From NCBI RefSeq assembly GCF_016865425.1, contig NZ_AP023355.1, forward strand, positions 2,540,198-2,604,197: DNA of 64,000 nucleotides, read 5' to 3'. This stretch comes from Actinocatenispora thailandica (lineage in GTDB: Bacteria; Actinomycetota; Actinomycetes; Mycobacteriales; Micromonosporaceae). The first letter of the stretch is position 1. Each line of letters begins with the position of its first letter. The notes beneath the pieces were generated by a model, which saw nothing but the letters and a program-made list of their open reading frames with translations, was not told the origin of the DNA and did no database searches. Shown in pieces: positions 8,172 through 17,483 of this stretch. Made by a program: the position numbers and the translations under genes.

Positions 8172-9133
8172 CGGGTCCTCACTCTCGGATCCAGCACCCC
8201 GTACAGCAGGTCGGTCAGCATGCTCGCCACCACCACGGTCGCGGCGAGCAGCACGAACGCGCCCTGCAACACCGGGTAGTCCAGCTGGGTGACCGCCTCG
8301 TAGATGCCGCGGCCGATGCCCGGGTAGGCGAAGATCGTCTCGGTCAGCACCGCGCCGCCGACCAGGAACCCGAGCTGCAGGCCGACCAGCGTGGTCGTCG
8401 GCAGCAGCGCGTTGCGCAGCGCGTGCTTCCACACCACCGCCCGGTTCGGCAGCCCCTTGGCGCGGGCCAGCTCGCAGTAGTCCTCACCCAGCGCGTCGAT
8501 CAGGCTGGCCCGCAGCGTCAGCACGTACGAGCCGATCTGCAGCAGCATCAGCGACAGGCACGGCAGCACCAGGTGCGCCAGCACGTTGCCGTACCAGCCG
8601 GCGCCGGCCGCGTCGGGCGAGTACGCACCGCCGATCGGCAGCCAGCGCAGCCACAGCCCGAAGAAGAACAGCAGGAAGATCCCGACGCTCGGGACGAACA
8701 GCGACTGTCCCACGACGCCGCCCAACTGCACCAGCCGGTCGACCACGGTGCCGCGGCGGGTGGCGGCGAGCACGCCCAGCGGTACCCCGATCGCGATCGT
8801 CACCAGCAGGGCCGAGCCGGTCAGCAGCAGCGTCCACGGCAGCCGGGCCAGCAGCACCGACGAGACCGGTACCTGCTGGGTGAACGAGATCCCCAGGTTG
8901 CCGTGCAGCAACTGCCACAGGTACTTGCCGTACTGCACGAGCAGCGGCTGGTCCAGCCCGTACTGGTGCAGCAGCAGCGCCTGGTCGTGCTTGGTCATGT
9001 TCGGGTTCGCCACCGCCAGCGCGGGGTTGCCGGGCAGCAGCCGCAGCAGCAGGAACGTTGCGGTGACGGCGAACCAGAGGGTCAGCAGGCCGCGCGCCAC
9101 GCGGCGGGCGGCGAATCGCAGTGCGGTGGTCAT
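8168..9133 (-). CDS. Peptide ABC transporter permease, DppB/OppB type
   Basis: A 321-residue permease with the DppB layout: N-terminal helix (LLTLWFAVTATFLLLRLLPG), conserved GNLGISFTQQVPV, several central helices, and the EAA loop DYCELARAKGLPNRAVVWKH before ETIFAYPGIG. The ATG at 9133 is chosen over the GTG at 9139 because GAGG sits eight bases before the ATG and only two before the GTG. It follows the binding-protein gene by 13 bp and overlaps the DppC-type gene, forming one transport operon. Confidence 0.92.
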   Translation of the reverse strand: MTTALRFAARRVARGLLTLWFAVTATFLLLRLLPGNPALAVANPNMTKHDQALLLHQYGLDQPLLVQYGKYLWQLLHGNLGISFTQQVPVSSVLLARLPWTLLLTGSALLVTIAIGVPLGVLAATRRGTVVDRLVQLGGVVGQSLFVPSVGIFLLFFFGLWLRWLPIGGAYSPDAAGAGWYGNVLAHLVLPCLSLMLLQIGSYVLTLRASLIDALGEDYCELARAKGLPNRAVVWKHALRNALLPTTTLVGLQLGFLVGGAVLTETIFAYPGIGRGIYEAVTQLDYPVLQGAFVLLAATVVVASMLTDLLYGVLDPRVRTR

Positions 9134-9146
9134 GGCCACGTCCTCA

Positions 9147-10751
9147 TCAACTGCGGGTACGTACCCGGGCGAGCGACGCCGGGTCGACCACGGTGAGCAG
9201 CTCGCTCGGCTTGGCGACGAACCCGGTCCACTCGGTGCGGTGCGCGACGTAGAAGTTCTGCATGTAGACGACGTTGTCGTACACGTTGTCCCGGACCAGC
9301 CGGGCGGCCTCGGCGACCAGTTCGCGCTGCTTCTGCGGGGTGGCGACCTGCGCGTCGGTGATCAGCCTGGACAGCTTCGGATCGTCGACCTTGCTGTAGT
9401 TGATCGCCCCGCCGGGCAGGTAGGTCAGCGCCATGTTGGTGACCGGGTCGTCCATGATGGCGAAGTTGCCGGCGTAGATGTCGTAGTCGCCGGCGTCGGT
9501 CTTCGCCAGGTAGGTGTTGCGGTCCATGCCCTGCAACGTGATGGCGATGCCGGCCTTCGCCGCGTCCGAGGCGACCATGCTGGCCCACTGCGCGGTGACC
9601 GCGTCCTGCAACGAGTAGATCATCCGCAGCGACAGCCCGAACCGGCCGTGCCGGTCCTGGCGGTACCCGGCCTGCCGCAGCAGCCGCCGCGCGTGTGCCG
9701 GATCGTGCCGGTACTCGTGCATCGCCGGGTCGGCGTAGGCGGTCAGCACCGGGGCGATCGGGCTGGAGTGCGTCGACACCGCCTGGCCCTGCAACACCAC
9801 CCGGCGGATCGCCGCGTAGTCGACCGCGTGCGCGAGCGCCTGCCGTACCTCCAGCCGGTCCAGCGGCTGGTGCTTCATGTTGTACGCCAGGTGCGCGTAA
9901 CCCAGCCCCGGCACCTTGCGCAGGCTGACCCCCGCGGTGTGCCGCAGCACGTCGACCTGCGCCGGCGGCAGCGTGTTGGCGATCAGATCGACCTCGCCGC
10001 TGCGCAGCGCCAGGATCTCGGTGTTGATGTCCGGGTACACCCGGAACACCACCCGGGCCAGGCTCGGCCTCCCGCCCGGCGCCCACGGGTACGGCTCGGT
10101 GCGCTCCAGCGTGTACGCCTGCCCCTTCGCCGCCGACACCAGCGTGTACGGCCCGCAGCCGACCCAGTCGCCGGTGTTGGCGAACGTCGCCACGTTGCCG
10201 ACCCTGCCGAACACGTGCGCCGGCACCACGTTCATCCAGAACCCGACCTCGCGCAGCACCGTCTGGTCCGGCTTGGACAGGTGCAGCAGTACCTCGGTGT
10301 CCGACGCCGCGCTCGCCCTCGTCACGTTGGTGAGCTGCCCGAAGGTGGTGTTGCCGGCGGGCTTGTCGCGCTTGATCGCGTTGACGGTGAACGCGACGTC
10401 CGCCGCGGTCACCGGCTTCCCGTCGCTCCAGCGCACGTCGTCGCGGATCCGGTAGTACCCGGTCCTCGGATCGTGGTAGCCGTGCCCGACGGCGAGCCAC
10501 GGCTGCTTGTTGCCGGCGTCGTCGATGGTCAGCAGCCGCGGGTACATCAGGTCGGTGATCCAGTAGTCGGTGCGGCTGTTGCCGACCAGCGGGTTGAAGT
10601 TGACCACGTCGGTGGTCGTCGCGACGGTCAGGGTGGCGCCGGCCGCCCGGGAGCCCGGCCGCGGGCTCGGCGCGCAGCCGGCCAGCGCAGCACCGACCGC
10701 CGGCGCGCCGACCGCGGTGGCGGCGAGCGCCGCGAACGACCGGCGGCGCAT
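9147..10751 (-). CDS. Peptide ABC transporter substrate-binding lipoprotein (SBP family 5)
   Basis: A 534-residue extracytoplasmic solute-binding protein of family 5 (DppA/OppA type). It starts with a basic N-terminus (MRRRSF), a hydrophobic stretch and a lipobox LAGC with Cys 26, so it is a lipid-anchored secreted protein. Family phrases include VRWSDGKPVTAADVAFTVN and LEVRQALAHAVDY. It should capture peptides for the two permeases. Its ATG overlaps the stop of the dipeptidase gene (TGATG), tying substrate capture to the peptidase in one transcript. Confidence 0.92.
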   Translation of the reverse strand: MRRRSFAALAATAVGAPAVGAALAGCAPSPRPGSRAAGATLTVATTTDVVNFNPLVGNSRTDYWITDLMYPRLLTIDDAGNKQPWLAVGHGYHDPRTGYYRIRDDVRWSDGKPVTAADVAFTVNAIKRDKPAGNTTFGQLTNVTRASAASDTEVLLHLSKPDQTVLREVGFWMNVVPAHVFGRVGNVATFANTGDWVGCGPYTLVSAAKGQAYTLERTEPYPWAPGGRPSLARVVFRVYPDINTEILALRSGEVDLIANTLPPAQVDVLRHTAGVSLRKVPGLGYAHLAYNMKHQPLDRLEVRQALAHAVDYAAIRRVVLQGQAVSTHSSPIAPVLTAYADPAMHEYRHDPAHARRLLRQAGYRQDRHGRFGLSLRMIYSLQDAVTAQWASMVASDAAKAGIAITLQGMDRNTYLAKTDAGDYDIYAGNFAIMDDPVTNMALTYLPGGAINYSKVDDPKLSRLITDAQVATPQKQRELVAEAARLVRDNVYDNVVYMQNFYVAHRTEWTGFVAKPSELLTVVDPASLARVRTRS

Positions 10752-11959
10752 CAGACCCAGACCTCGTCGAGCACGCGCAGGATGTTGCCGCCGACGACCT
10801 TGCGGATCTCGTCGTCGGAGTAGTCGTGCGCGACCAGCCAGCCGATGATGTTGGTGAAGCACTCGGCCGGGTTCTCCAGCCCGTCGACGTACTCGACCTT
10901 CGGGTAGTCGACGTGGCCGTGCGCCTGCGCGATCGACAGGTTCTTCGCGAACGCGTCGTGCAGCCCGACGTGGTCGCCGAACAGCGTGTCCGGCCCGAAC
11001 GCCACGTGGTCGATGCCGACCACCTCGACCAGGTGGGTGAAGTGGTCCATCACCGACTCCAGCGAGTGCTTCGGGTGCGCCTCGGACAGGCTGGTGTGCG
11101 GCGCGGCCTCCAGGCCGAGCACCCCGCCGCGCTCGGCGCAGGCGGCGATCAGCGCGTCCGGCTTCATCCGGTTGGTCGGCCACACCTCGCGGGAGCCGCA
11201 GTGCGTGATGAACACCGGCTTGGTCGAGGTCTGGATGACCTCCAGCGCGGTCCGGTCGCCGGAGTGCGAGATGTCGATCGCGAGGCCCAGCTTGTTCATC
11301 CGCTTCACGGCGCGTTCGCCGAAGAACGTCAGCCCGCCGTCGCCGCGCTCCTTGAGCCCGGACCCCAGCGTGTTGGCCTCCGAGTACGCGATGCCGATCT
11401 GGCGCACGCCGAAGCCGTACAGCACGTCGAGCCGGTCCACCTCGTTCTCGATCATGGTGGCGGCTTCCAGCCCGAACACGTGCGCCACCCGGCCGGTGGC
11501 GTGCGCGTCGCGGATGTCGGCGACGGTTTCCGCCTTCACCACGAAGTCCTGGTGCGCGAGGTCGGCCATCCGCACCCCGAGGTCGAACAGCACGTCCTGG
11601 TACTTCCAGCCGGCGTCGGAGGAGATGCAGCAGGTGCCGTCCATGCCGTTGTCGAACACGGCGGTCATGCCGGAGCGGGCGAGACCGGCGTACCCGGTGG
11701 GTTCGCGGCCCTGCCGGATGTGCTCGCGCAGCTCGCCCATGTCCTCCGGGAAGACCTGGACGTGGTCGTGCAGCGAGATGACGATCTCGTCGCGTAGCAG
11801 TCGTCGCGCCCGCTGCTCCTGCGTGTCGGACAGCGACAGGCCGGCGTACTCGGGCACCCGGCCGATCTGCTTCGCGTACCGGAACGCGCGGTAGTCGACG
11901 TCCGGCTCCAGGTAGTCCCAGGCGGTGTAGCCGGTGTAGCGGGCGGCCGGTTCGAGCAT
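10751..11959 (-). CDS. Membrane-dipeptidase (M19) family peptidase
   Basis: A 402-residue M19 (renal dipeptidase family) amidohydrolase-fold enzyme. Probable zinc ligands are in LHDHVQV, the bridging Glu in FGLEAATM, and His residues in AIDISHSGDRT and VFITHCGSR, with a late Asp in GPDTLFGDH. M19 enzymes cleave dipeptides, often with a D-residue at the C-terminal side, and act in the cytoplasm when, as here, no signal peptide exists. The ATG at 11959 is preceded by GAAGGG. It is the first gene of the minus-strand operon and diverges from the ABC ATPases. Confidence 0.85.
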   Translation of the reverse strand: MLEPAARYTGYTAWDYLEPDVDYRAFRYAKQIGRVPEYAGLSLSDTQEQRARRLLRDEIVISLHDHVQVFPEDMGELREHIRQGREPTGYAGLARSGMTAVFDNGMDGTCCISSDAGWKYQDVLFDLGVRMADLAHQDFVVKAETVADIRDAHATGRVAHVFGLEAATMIENEVDRLDVLYGFGVRQIGIAYSEANTLGSGLKERGDGGLTFFGERAVKRMNKLGLAIDISHSGDRTALEVIQTSTKPVFITHCGSREVWPTNRMKPDALIAACAERGGVLGLEAAPHTSLSEAHPKHSLESVMDHFTHLVEVVGIDHVAFGPDTLFGDHVGLHDAFAKNLSIAQAHGHVDYPKVEYVDGLENPAECFTNIIGWLVAHDYSDDEIRKVVGGNILRVLDEVWV

Positions 11960-12083
11960 GGCGTTCCCTTCGCTTCGCGGTCGGTGTGCCGGTACCGGCG
12001 TCGCTGCCGCCGGCGATCCTGGCGAATCAAGGGTTGCCAATCTGCGGCGCAGAAGTCAAGATGTCAGCAAGAATCAGGCAGGG

Positions 12084-12096
12084 ATCAATGGTTGAT
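12084..12096. promoter_or_regulatory. Short dyad in the divergent promoter region of the peptide locus
   Basis: The sequence atcaa-tgg-ttgat forms a 5-bp inverted repeat near the middle of the ~236 bp that separate the divergent dipeptidase and ABC-ATPase genes. The surrounding 100 bp are noticeably richer in A/T than the genes. A single operator here could control both arms of the locus. The Lrp protein encoded at the end of the minus operon is the obvious candidate. The assignment is inference only; five-base dyads occur by chance. Confidence 0.3.
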
Positions 12097-12195
12097 GTCC
12101 AGTGTCGGGCACATCGTGGAAACATCGCGGAAACCCGTTGGCGGCAGCCTGGTGCTTCGGCCGGCGCGGCGCCGGCGAATCGATCGGAGGTGGCC

Positions 12196-13176
12196 GTGGC
12201 GGCTGCACCCACCCTGCGAGTCCGGGACCTGTCGGTGAGCTTCGGCCGTGACGGCGAGGTCCCGGCCGTACGCGGCGTCGACCTGGACGTGCACCGCGGC
12301 CAGCTCGTCGCGCTGCTCGGCGAGTCCGGCTCGGGCAAGTCGGTGACCGCCCGCGCGATCCTCGGGCTCTCCGACGCCCGGGTCGACGCCGAACAGCTGC
12401 GACTGGGCGAGCTCGATCTGACCGCGCTGAGCGAGGCGCAGCGCCGCGGCGTGCGGGGCAGCCGGATCAGCCTGGTGTTCCAGGACGCGCTGTCCGCGCT
12501 CAATCCGGTACTGACCATCGGCGACCAGCTCGGCGAGCTGTTCCGCGCCCACCGCGGCATGTCCCGCCGTGCCGCCCGGGCCAGGGCGGTCGAGCTGCTG
12601 CGTACGGTCGGCATCCCCGGCCCGGAGCAGCGCGTGCGCGGCTACCCGCACCAGTTCTCCGGCGGGATGCGGCAGCGGATCCTGATCGCGATGGCGATCG
12701 CGCTGGAACCCGACCTGCTGATCGCCGACGAACCGACCACCGCGCTGGACGTCACGGTGCAGGCGCAGATCCTCGACCTGCTCGACCGGCTGCGGGCCGA
12801 ACGCGACATGGCGGTACTGCTGATCACCCACGATCTCGCCGTGGTCAGTGAGGTCGCCGATCACATCGCCGTGATGTACGCCGGCCGCATCGTCGAGACC
12901 GGCCGGACCGAGGACCTGCTGAGCCACCCCGCGCACCCCTACACCCAGGCGCTGCTGCGCTCGGTGCCGCGGCCGGACGCGGCCGGCGGCCGGCTCTACG
13001 CGATCCCGGGTACCCCACCGGTGCCGGCGCGGCGACCACCGGGCTGCCCGTTCCACCCCCGGTGCTCCTGGGCGGTCGAAAGCTGTGCCAGCACGCAACC
13101 CACGATGTCCATCGTCGGCCCCGGTCGGCAGGCCGCCTGCCACCGTGCGACGGAGGTGCTGCATGCCGCCGGATGA
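12196..13176 (+). CDS. Peptide ABC transporter ATP-binding protein, DppD type
   Basis: A 326-residue ABC ATPase of the DppD/OppD class. Walker [11 protein letters not shown]-loop [11 protein letters not shown], signature FSGGMRQRI, Walker [10 protein letters not shown], and H-loop LITHDLAVV are intact. The C-terminal oligopeptide extension with [15 protein letters not shown] may bind an Fe-S cluster in this family. The GTG at 12196 is preceded by GGAGG at five bases. It energises the DppB/DppC-type permeases encoded divergently, so the transporter is split over two transcripts. Confidence 0.92.
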   Translation: MAAAPTLRVRDLSVSFGRDGEVPAVRGVDLDVHRGQLVALLGESGSGKSVTARAILGLSDARVDAEQLRLGELDLTALSEAQRRGVRGSRISLVFQDALSALNPVLTIGDQLGELFRAHRGMSRRAARARAVELLRTVGIPGPEQRVRGYPHQFSGGMRQRILIAMAIALEPDLLIADEPTTALDVTVQAQILDLLDRLRAERDMAVLLITHDLAVVSEVADHIAVMYAGRIVETGRTEDLLSHPAHPYTQALLRSVPRPDAAGGRLYAIPGTPPVPARRPPGCPFHPRCSWAVESCASTQPTMSIVGPGRQAACHRATEVLHAAG

Positions 13177-14151
13177 CCAGATCCTCGTCGCGACCGACCT
13201 GCACCGCAGCTTCCGGGCCGGGCTCGGCCGCGGCCGGGTGAGTGCCGTCGACGGGGTCAGCCTGTCGGTCGCCGCCGGCGAGTCGCTCGGCATCGTCGGC
13301 GAGTCCGGCTGCGGCAAGTCCACCCTGGCCCGGATGCTGGTCGGCCTGGAACGCCCCGACGCCGGCAGCATCACCGTCGCCGGACACGACCTCGCCGCCG
13401 CTCGCGGCCGGCAACGCCGCGCGCTGCGCCGGCGCATCCAGATGGTGTTCCAGGACCCGTACACGTCGCTGGATCCCCGGCTGACCGTCGGTGACATCGT
13501 CGCCGAACCGCTGACCGTGCACCGCACCACCGGCCGGGCCGGCCGCGCCGGCAAGGTGATCGAGCTGCTGGACCTGGTCGGGCTGCCGGCCGACGTGGTG
13601 TCCCGCTACCCGCACCAGTTCTCCGGCGGTCAGCGGCAGCGCATCGGCATCGCCCGCGCGCTCGCCCTGGAACCCTCCGTACTGGTCTGCGACGAGCCGG
13701 TGTCCGCCCTCGACATGTCGGTCCAGGCGCAGGTCGTCAACCTGCTCCGGGACCTGCAGGAACGCACCGGGGTCGCGCTGGTGTTCATCGCACACGACCT
13801 GTCGGTGGTCCGGCACGTTTGCGACCGGGTCGCGGTGATGTACCTCGGCCGGCTCGCCGAGTCCGGCGACACCGACGCGGTGTACGACGCGCCCACCCAC
13901 CCGTACACCCAGGCGCTGCTCGCCGCCGCGCCGGCCATCGGCCGGCGCCGGACCGCCCGACCGCCGGCCGGCGAACCCCCGAGCCCGATCGCACCCCGCC
14001 CGGCTGCCGCTTCCACCCCCGCTGCCCGCTCGCCGCCGGCCCCTGCGACACCGACCGACCCGACCTGCGTACCGTCCCGGTCGAGGTCGCGGGCTCGCAC
14101 CTGGTCGCCTGCCATCACGCCGAGCAGGCCCTCGCCACCCCGACCGCCTGA
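13163..14151 (+). pseudogene. Peptide ABC transporter ATP-binding protein, DppF type, frameshifted
   Basis: The second ATPase of the peptide importer. Intact to about residue 277: Walker [10 protein letters not shown], signature FSGGQRQRI, Walker [14 protein letters not shown]-loop FIAHDLSVV. The frame breaks at the C-run 13994-13997. Before it the protein reads GEPPSPIAP. The normal C-terminal module [15 protein letters not shown]...[10 protein letters not shown] is in another frame, ending at the TGA 14149-14151. Five C instead of four restores a 329-residue protein. Without repair, the reading frame runs on into the DUF402 gene. The ATG at 13163 overlaps the previous gene and has GGAGG at six bases. 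Confidence 0.88.
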
Positions 14152-14231
14152 ACCGGGCTCGGCGCGGACGGCACGGCCGGCTCGGTGCCGGGGTGGCCAG
14201 CCTCGCCGGCGCCCGGCCGGGGCCGACGGCT

Positions 14232-14302
14232 GCCAGCGGCGCTGGCACGGGCTGCGGCGGCCAGCGGCGCTGGCACCGGCGACGGGTGCCAACGCCGCTG
14301 GC
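14232..14302. repeat. Direct and inverted 16-bp repeats after the ABC ATPase gene
   Basis: Two exact copies of gccagcggcgctggca (14232-14247 and 14260-14275) are followed by a near-exact reverse complement (14287-14302, one mismatch). Each copy is itself close to a palindrome (GCCAGC/GCTGGC arms), so the RNA can form alternative hairpins. The element lies in the ~250 bp between the ABC ATPase and DUF402 genes, where I see no gene. It may work as a transcription terminator. Confidence 0.7.
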
Positions 14303-14398
14303 CCCTCGTCGCCCGGGCGCCCAGACGGTGCGCCGGCGGGGTGTGAGCGAGGCCATCCGGCGGTACCGGGCGTGACGCACGGCGGGCAGGCTGCCGAC

Positions 14399-15129
14399 AT
14401 GACGAAGATGCTGAACCGCGGCGACGTGCTCATCGAGCGGATCTACTTCGGCGGCGCGCTGTGCCAGGTGATCCCGGCCCGGGTCCTACGGCACGACGCC
14501 GACGAGCTGGTGGTCTGGGTGGCCGGTGGCACCCCGGTGCTGCGCCGGCGGGGCGTTTCCGGCCGTGCCCTGCGCGACGTCCCCCGGGACCAGTGGCCGA
14601 CCGACCTGCAACCGGCGGAGTGGACCGGCTCGGGTGTGCTGCGCCGCTACCTGCCCGGCGCCGACCATTCGGTGTGGTGGTTCTTTGCCGACGGTGGTCC
14701 GAGCGGGCCGGACAGCTTCGCCGGCTGGTACGTCAACCTGGAGCGGCACGAACTGTGGCCGGACGGCGCCGGCATCGACGTGGTCGACCAGGAGCTGGAC
14801 GGTTGGGTGACGCCGGATCACGCCTGGCAGTGGAAGGACGAGGAGTCGTTCGCCGCCAAGATCGGCGACCCCGGCTTCTTCACCGCGGCCGAGGCGGCAC
14901 TGGTGCGGGCCGAGGGGAGCGGGTCCAGCCGGTCGCCGAGCGGGCCGGCTTCCCGTTCGACGGTACCTGGTGCGACTTTCGCCCCGATCCGTCCTGGTCG
15001 CTGCCCGACCTTCCGGCAGCCGACCTCGGGCGCCGGCCGGCCGCCCTGCGCGTCGGCGCCGAGGACGGGCAGGTGGCCGCCGGCGAGTACCCGAGTGCGA
15101 CCCGGGACGGGGCACCGGTGCCCGATTGA
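14399..15129 (+). pseudogene. DUF402 domain protein, frameshifted
   Basis: A DUF402 (FomD/Ntdp-like) protein, which in characterised relatives is a nucleotide-phosphate hydrolase. The first ~170 residues are continuous ([53 protein letters not shown]). The frame breaks at the G-run 14914-14917: it reads [11 protein letters not shown] where the other frame gives [18 protein letters not shown], continuing to a TGA at 15127-15129. Five G instead of four would give 243 residues ending in a short Trp-rich tail. Start ATG 14399; a second in-frame ATG is at 14408. Confidence 0.8.
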
Positions 15130-15314
15130 GGGCGTGTCGTCGAGGCCGCGGCCGGTCTGGCAGAATGGACCGCTGAACCGGCGCGCGACCGGCGCCCTCT
15201 ACCCGGTGCGTCGCCAGTCAACATGCCTACACGGATCCGTCGTCGTCGACCATGCCCCACGTGGTCGCCGCGCCGCGGCCCGCGGGGCTTTTCGACACAG
15301 GAGCGAACACAACC

Positions 15315-15812
15315 GTGGCAGTACGCATCCGGCTCAAGCGGCTGGGGAAGATTCGCAACCCGCAGTACCGCATCGTGGTGGCCGACGCCCGCACCAAGCG
15401 CGACGGCCGCGTCATCGAGGAGGTCGGCAAGTACCACCCGAAGGAGGACCCCTCGTACATCGAGGTCAACTCCGACCGGGTGCAGTACTGGCTGTCCGTC
15501 GGTGCGCAGCCGAGCGAGCCCGTGCAGGCGATCCTGTCCCGCACCGGTGACTGGCAGAAGTTCAAGGGCCAGCCGGCCCCGGAGCCGCTGAAGGTGCCGG
15601 CGCCGAAGCAGGACCGGCAGGCTCGGTACGAGGCGGAGGCCAAGGCGGCCGCCGGCGTCGACACGCCGGGCAAGCCCGAGGCCAAGACCGAGAAGAAGAA
15701 GCCGGCCAAGAAGGCCGAGGAGCCGGCCAAGAAGGCCGACGAGAAGGCCGACAGCGCGCCGGCGGCGACCGACGGGAAGGCGGCCGGTGCCGATGCCGGC
15801 GCGGAATCCTGA
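15315..15812 (+). CDS. rpsP: 30S ribosomal protein S16
   Basis: A 165-residue S16. The N-terminal ~85 residues are the conserved 30S protein ([40 protein letters not shown]). The C-terminal ~75 residues are an Ala/Lys/Glu-rich tail ([20 protein letters not shown]), an extension seen in many actinomycete S16 proteins and probably disordered or rRNA-contacting. The GTG at 15315 gives the canonical VAVRIRL start, with GGAG about 11 bases upstream. It is the first gene of the rpsP-khpA-rimM-trmD-rplS cluster; the 185 bp before it should hold the promoter. Confidence 0.97.
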   Translation: MAVRIRLKRLGKIRNPQYRIVVADARTKRDGRVIEEVGKYHPKEDPSYIEVNSDRVQYWLSVGAQPSEPVQAILSRTGDWQKFKGQPAPEPLKVPAPKQDRQARYEAEAKAAAGVDTPGKPEAKTEKKKPAKKAEEPAKKADEKADSAPAATDGKAAGADAGAES

Positions 15813-15813
15813 G

Positions 15814-16044
15814 GTGCTCCGCCCCGCCCTCGACCATCTGGTTCGCGGGATCGTGGAACACCCCGACGACGTGCGGGTCCGCATGGTCAACTCGCGCCGC
15901 GGCAAGCGGCTCGAGGTCCGGGTCCACCCGGACGACCTGGGCACCGTGATCGGCCGGGGTGGCCGTACCGCCAAGGCGCTGCGCCAGGTGGTCGGGTCGG
16001 TGGGCGGACGCGGTATTCGAGTCGAGATCATCGACAGTTACTGA
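15814..16044 (+). CDS. khpA: KH-domain RNA-binding protein KhpA
   Basis: A 76-residue KH-domain protein. The GxxG loop is VIGRGGRTAKAL, preceded by the strand GKRLEVRVHPDDLG. KhpA partners KhpB in RNA binding and affects cell division and growth in Gram-positive bacteria. I set the start at GTG 15814 (VLRPALDHLVRGIVEHPDDV), one base after the rpsP stop, because it gives the usual family length; ATG 15793 and GTG 15787 would add an Arg/Pro leader overlapping rpsP. It sits between rpsP and rimM, the conserved order. Confidence 0.93.
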   Translation: MLRPALDHLVRGIVEHPDDVRVRMVNSRRGKRLEVRVHPDDLGTVIGRGGRTAKALRQVVGSVGGRGIRVEIIDSY

Positions 16045-16045
16045 C

Positions 16046-16570
16046 GTGCAGCTGACCGTCGGACGCATCGTCCGTCCGCACGGCGTCCGGGGCGAGGTCC
16101 TGGTCGACGTGCGGACCGACGATCCGGAGATCCGTTTCGCCACCGGCGCGGTGCTGGCCACCACGCCGGTCGGCGTCGGACCGCTGACCGTGGAGTACGC
16201 CCGGGGGCGCACGGTGGCCGCCGGGCGGGTCCGGTTGATCGTGGCGTTCGCCGAGATCACCGACCGCAACCAGGCCGAGGACATGCGCGGTACCGAGCTG
16301 TCGGTGGACGCCGCCGAGCTGGTCGACCCGGACGATCCGGACGAGTTCCACGACCAGCAGCTGGTCGGGTTGACCGCTGTCGACACCGACGGCGCGCCGC
16401 TCGGCGAGGTGGTCCGCGTCGACCACCTACCCGCCTCCGAACTGCTCGCGGTGCGCCGGCCGGACGGGCACGAGGCACTGGTGCCGTTCGTGACCGCGCT
16501 GGTCCCGGAAGTCCGGCTGGACGCCGGCCAGGTGGTGCTGACGCCGCCGGAGGGCCTGCTCGACCTGTGA
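16046..16570 (+). CDS. rimM: Ribosome maturation factor RimM
   Basis: A 174-residue 16S rRNA processing factor that acts in 30S head assembly around S19. It has the N-terminal RimM barrel (VGRIVRPHGVRGEVLVDV) and a C-terminal PRC-barrel domain (FHDQQLVGLTAVDTDG, GEVVRVDHLPASELLAV, ALVPFVTALVPEV). The GTG at 16046 starts one base after the khpA stop, so translation is probably coupled. It is followed by trmD after 28 bp. Confidence 0.96.
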   Translation: MQLTVGRIVRPHGVRGEVLVDVRTDDPEIRFATGAVLATTPVGVGPLTVEYARGRTVAAGRVRLIVAFAEITDRNQAEDMRGTELSVDAAELVDPDDPDEFHDQQLVGLTAVDTDGAPLGEVVRVDHLPASELLAVRRPDGHEALVPFVTALVPEVRLDAGQVVLTPPEGLLDL

Positions 16571-16598
16571 CGACCGCCCGGTCGGATGAGGCTGAATC

Positions 16599-17372
16599 GT
16601 GCGTATCGATGTCCTGACGATCTTCCCCGACTACCTCGCGCCGCTGTCGCTGTCGTTGATCGGCCGGGCCCGCGAGCGCGGGCTGCTCGACGTGTCGGCG
16701 CACGATCTGCGGCGCTGGACCTCCGACGTGCACCGCACCGTCGACGACACCCCGTACGGCGGCGGTCCGGGCATGGTGATGCGGCCCGAGCCGTGGGGCC
16801 GGGCGTTCGACGAGCTGGTGCCGGCCGGCGTGGCGCCGCCACGGTTCGTGGTGCCGAGCCCGGCGGGAGCGCCGCTGACCCAGTCGCTCGCCGCCGAGCT
16901 CGCCGCCGAGCCCTGGTTGCTGTTCGGCTGCGGCCGGTACGAGGGCATCGACCAGCGAGTGCTGGACGACGCGGCGGACCGGATGCCGGTGACGGAGGTC
17001 TCGCTCGGCGACGTGGTGCTGTTCGGTGGCGAGGTGGCGGTGCTCGCGGTGGTCGAGGCGGTCACCCGGCTGCTGCCCGGGGTGCTCGGCAACGCCGAGT
17101 CGCTGGCCGAGGAGTCGCACACCGGCGGTCTGCTGGAGGCGCCGGTGTACACCAAACCGCCGGTCTGGCGGGAGCGGCCGGTACCCGACGTGCTCCGCTC
17201 CGGTGATCATGGCCGAATCGCCCGGTGGCGACGTGATCAGGCCCTCGTCCGTACCGCGAGACGCCGCCCCGATCTGCTGGCCGCATTGCCACCCGGTACG
17301 CTGGACGCGACGGACCAGCTTGCGCTCGCCGAGGGTGGATATCCACCCGAGTCGGAGAGTGTGGCAGAGTAG
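16599..17372 (+). CDS. trmD: tRNA (guanine-N1)-methyltransferase
   Basis: A 257-residue SPOUT-class methyltransferase that makes m1G37 in tRNAs, preventing +1 frameshifts. Visible motifs are the N-terminal [15 protein letters not shown], the substrate loop [13 protein letters not shown], and the trefoil-knot AdoMet site [14 protein letters not shown] with [11 protein letters not shown]. The GTG start at 16599 fits the family N-terminus. The C-terminal domain is complete ([19 protein letters not shown], then a charged tail), and the gene ends about 110 bp before rplS. Confidence 0.97.
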   Translation: MRIDVLTIFPDYLAPLSLSLIGRARERGLLDVSAHDLRRWTSDVHRTVDDTPYGGGPGMVMRPEPWGRAFDELVPAGVAPPRFVVPSPAGAPLTQSLAAELAAEPWLLFGCGRYEGIDQRVLDDAADRMPVTEVSLGDVVLFGGEVAVLAVVEAVTRLLPGVLGNAESLAEESHTGGLLEAPVYTKPPVWRERPVPDVLRSGDHGRIARWRRDQALVRTARRRPDLLAALPPGTLDATDQLALAEGGYPPESESVAE

Positions 17373-17374
17373 TG

Positions 17375-17427
17375 GGGTTGCCGCAGGCGCCAGATCGCCT
17401 CTTCGACTCTGGTACGGCCCGCAACCC
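17375..17427 (+). promoter_or_regulatory. Nested hairpin in the rplS leader
   Basis: Directly after trmD, gggttgc (17375-17381) pairs with gcaaccc (17421-17427). Inside it, ccaga (17390-17394) pairs with tctgg (17408-17412). This gives a two-tier stem just upstream of rplS, ending 56 bases before its ATG. Ribosomal protein mRNAs often carry such leaders for feedback control, and an L19 leader is known in Bacilli. Whether this is an actinobacterial counterpart is inference. Confidence 0.45.
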
Positions 17428-17483
17428 AAAGAAGTTTCCACCCGGCGCTCACGCGCGCCCTTGAGTTTGAGGAAGCAGTCGCG

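Noticed and set aside
5289-8279. Open plus-strand frame of about 1000 codons opposite the peptide operon
   Set aside because: Low-complexity Arg/Val/Gly/Gln content, while hydrolase, M24 and permease motifs are clear on the minus strand.
13085-15550. One long open frame joining the ABC ATPase, DUF402 and further sequence as a single giant protein
   Set aside because: Each part leaves its true frame at a G/C run (13997, 14917); family C-termini lie in the other frames. It is a by-product of frameshifts, not a fusion.
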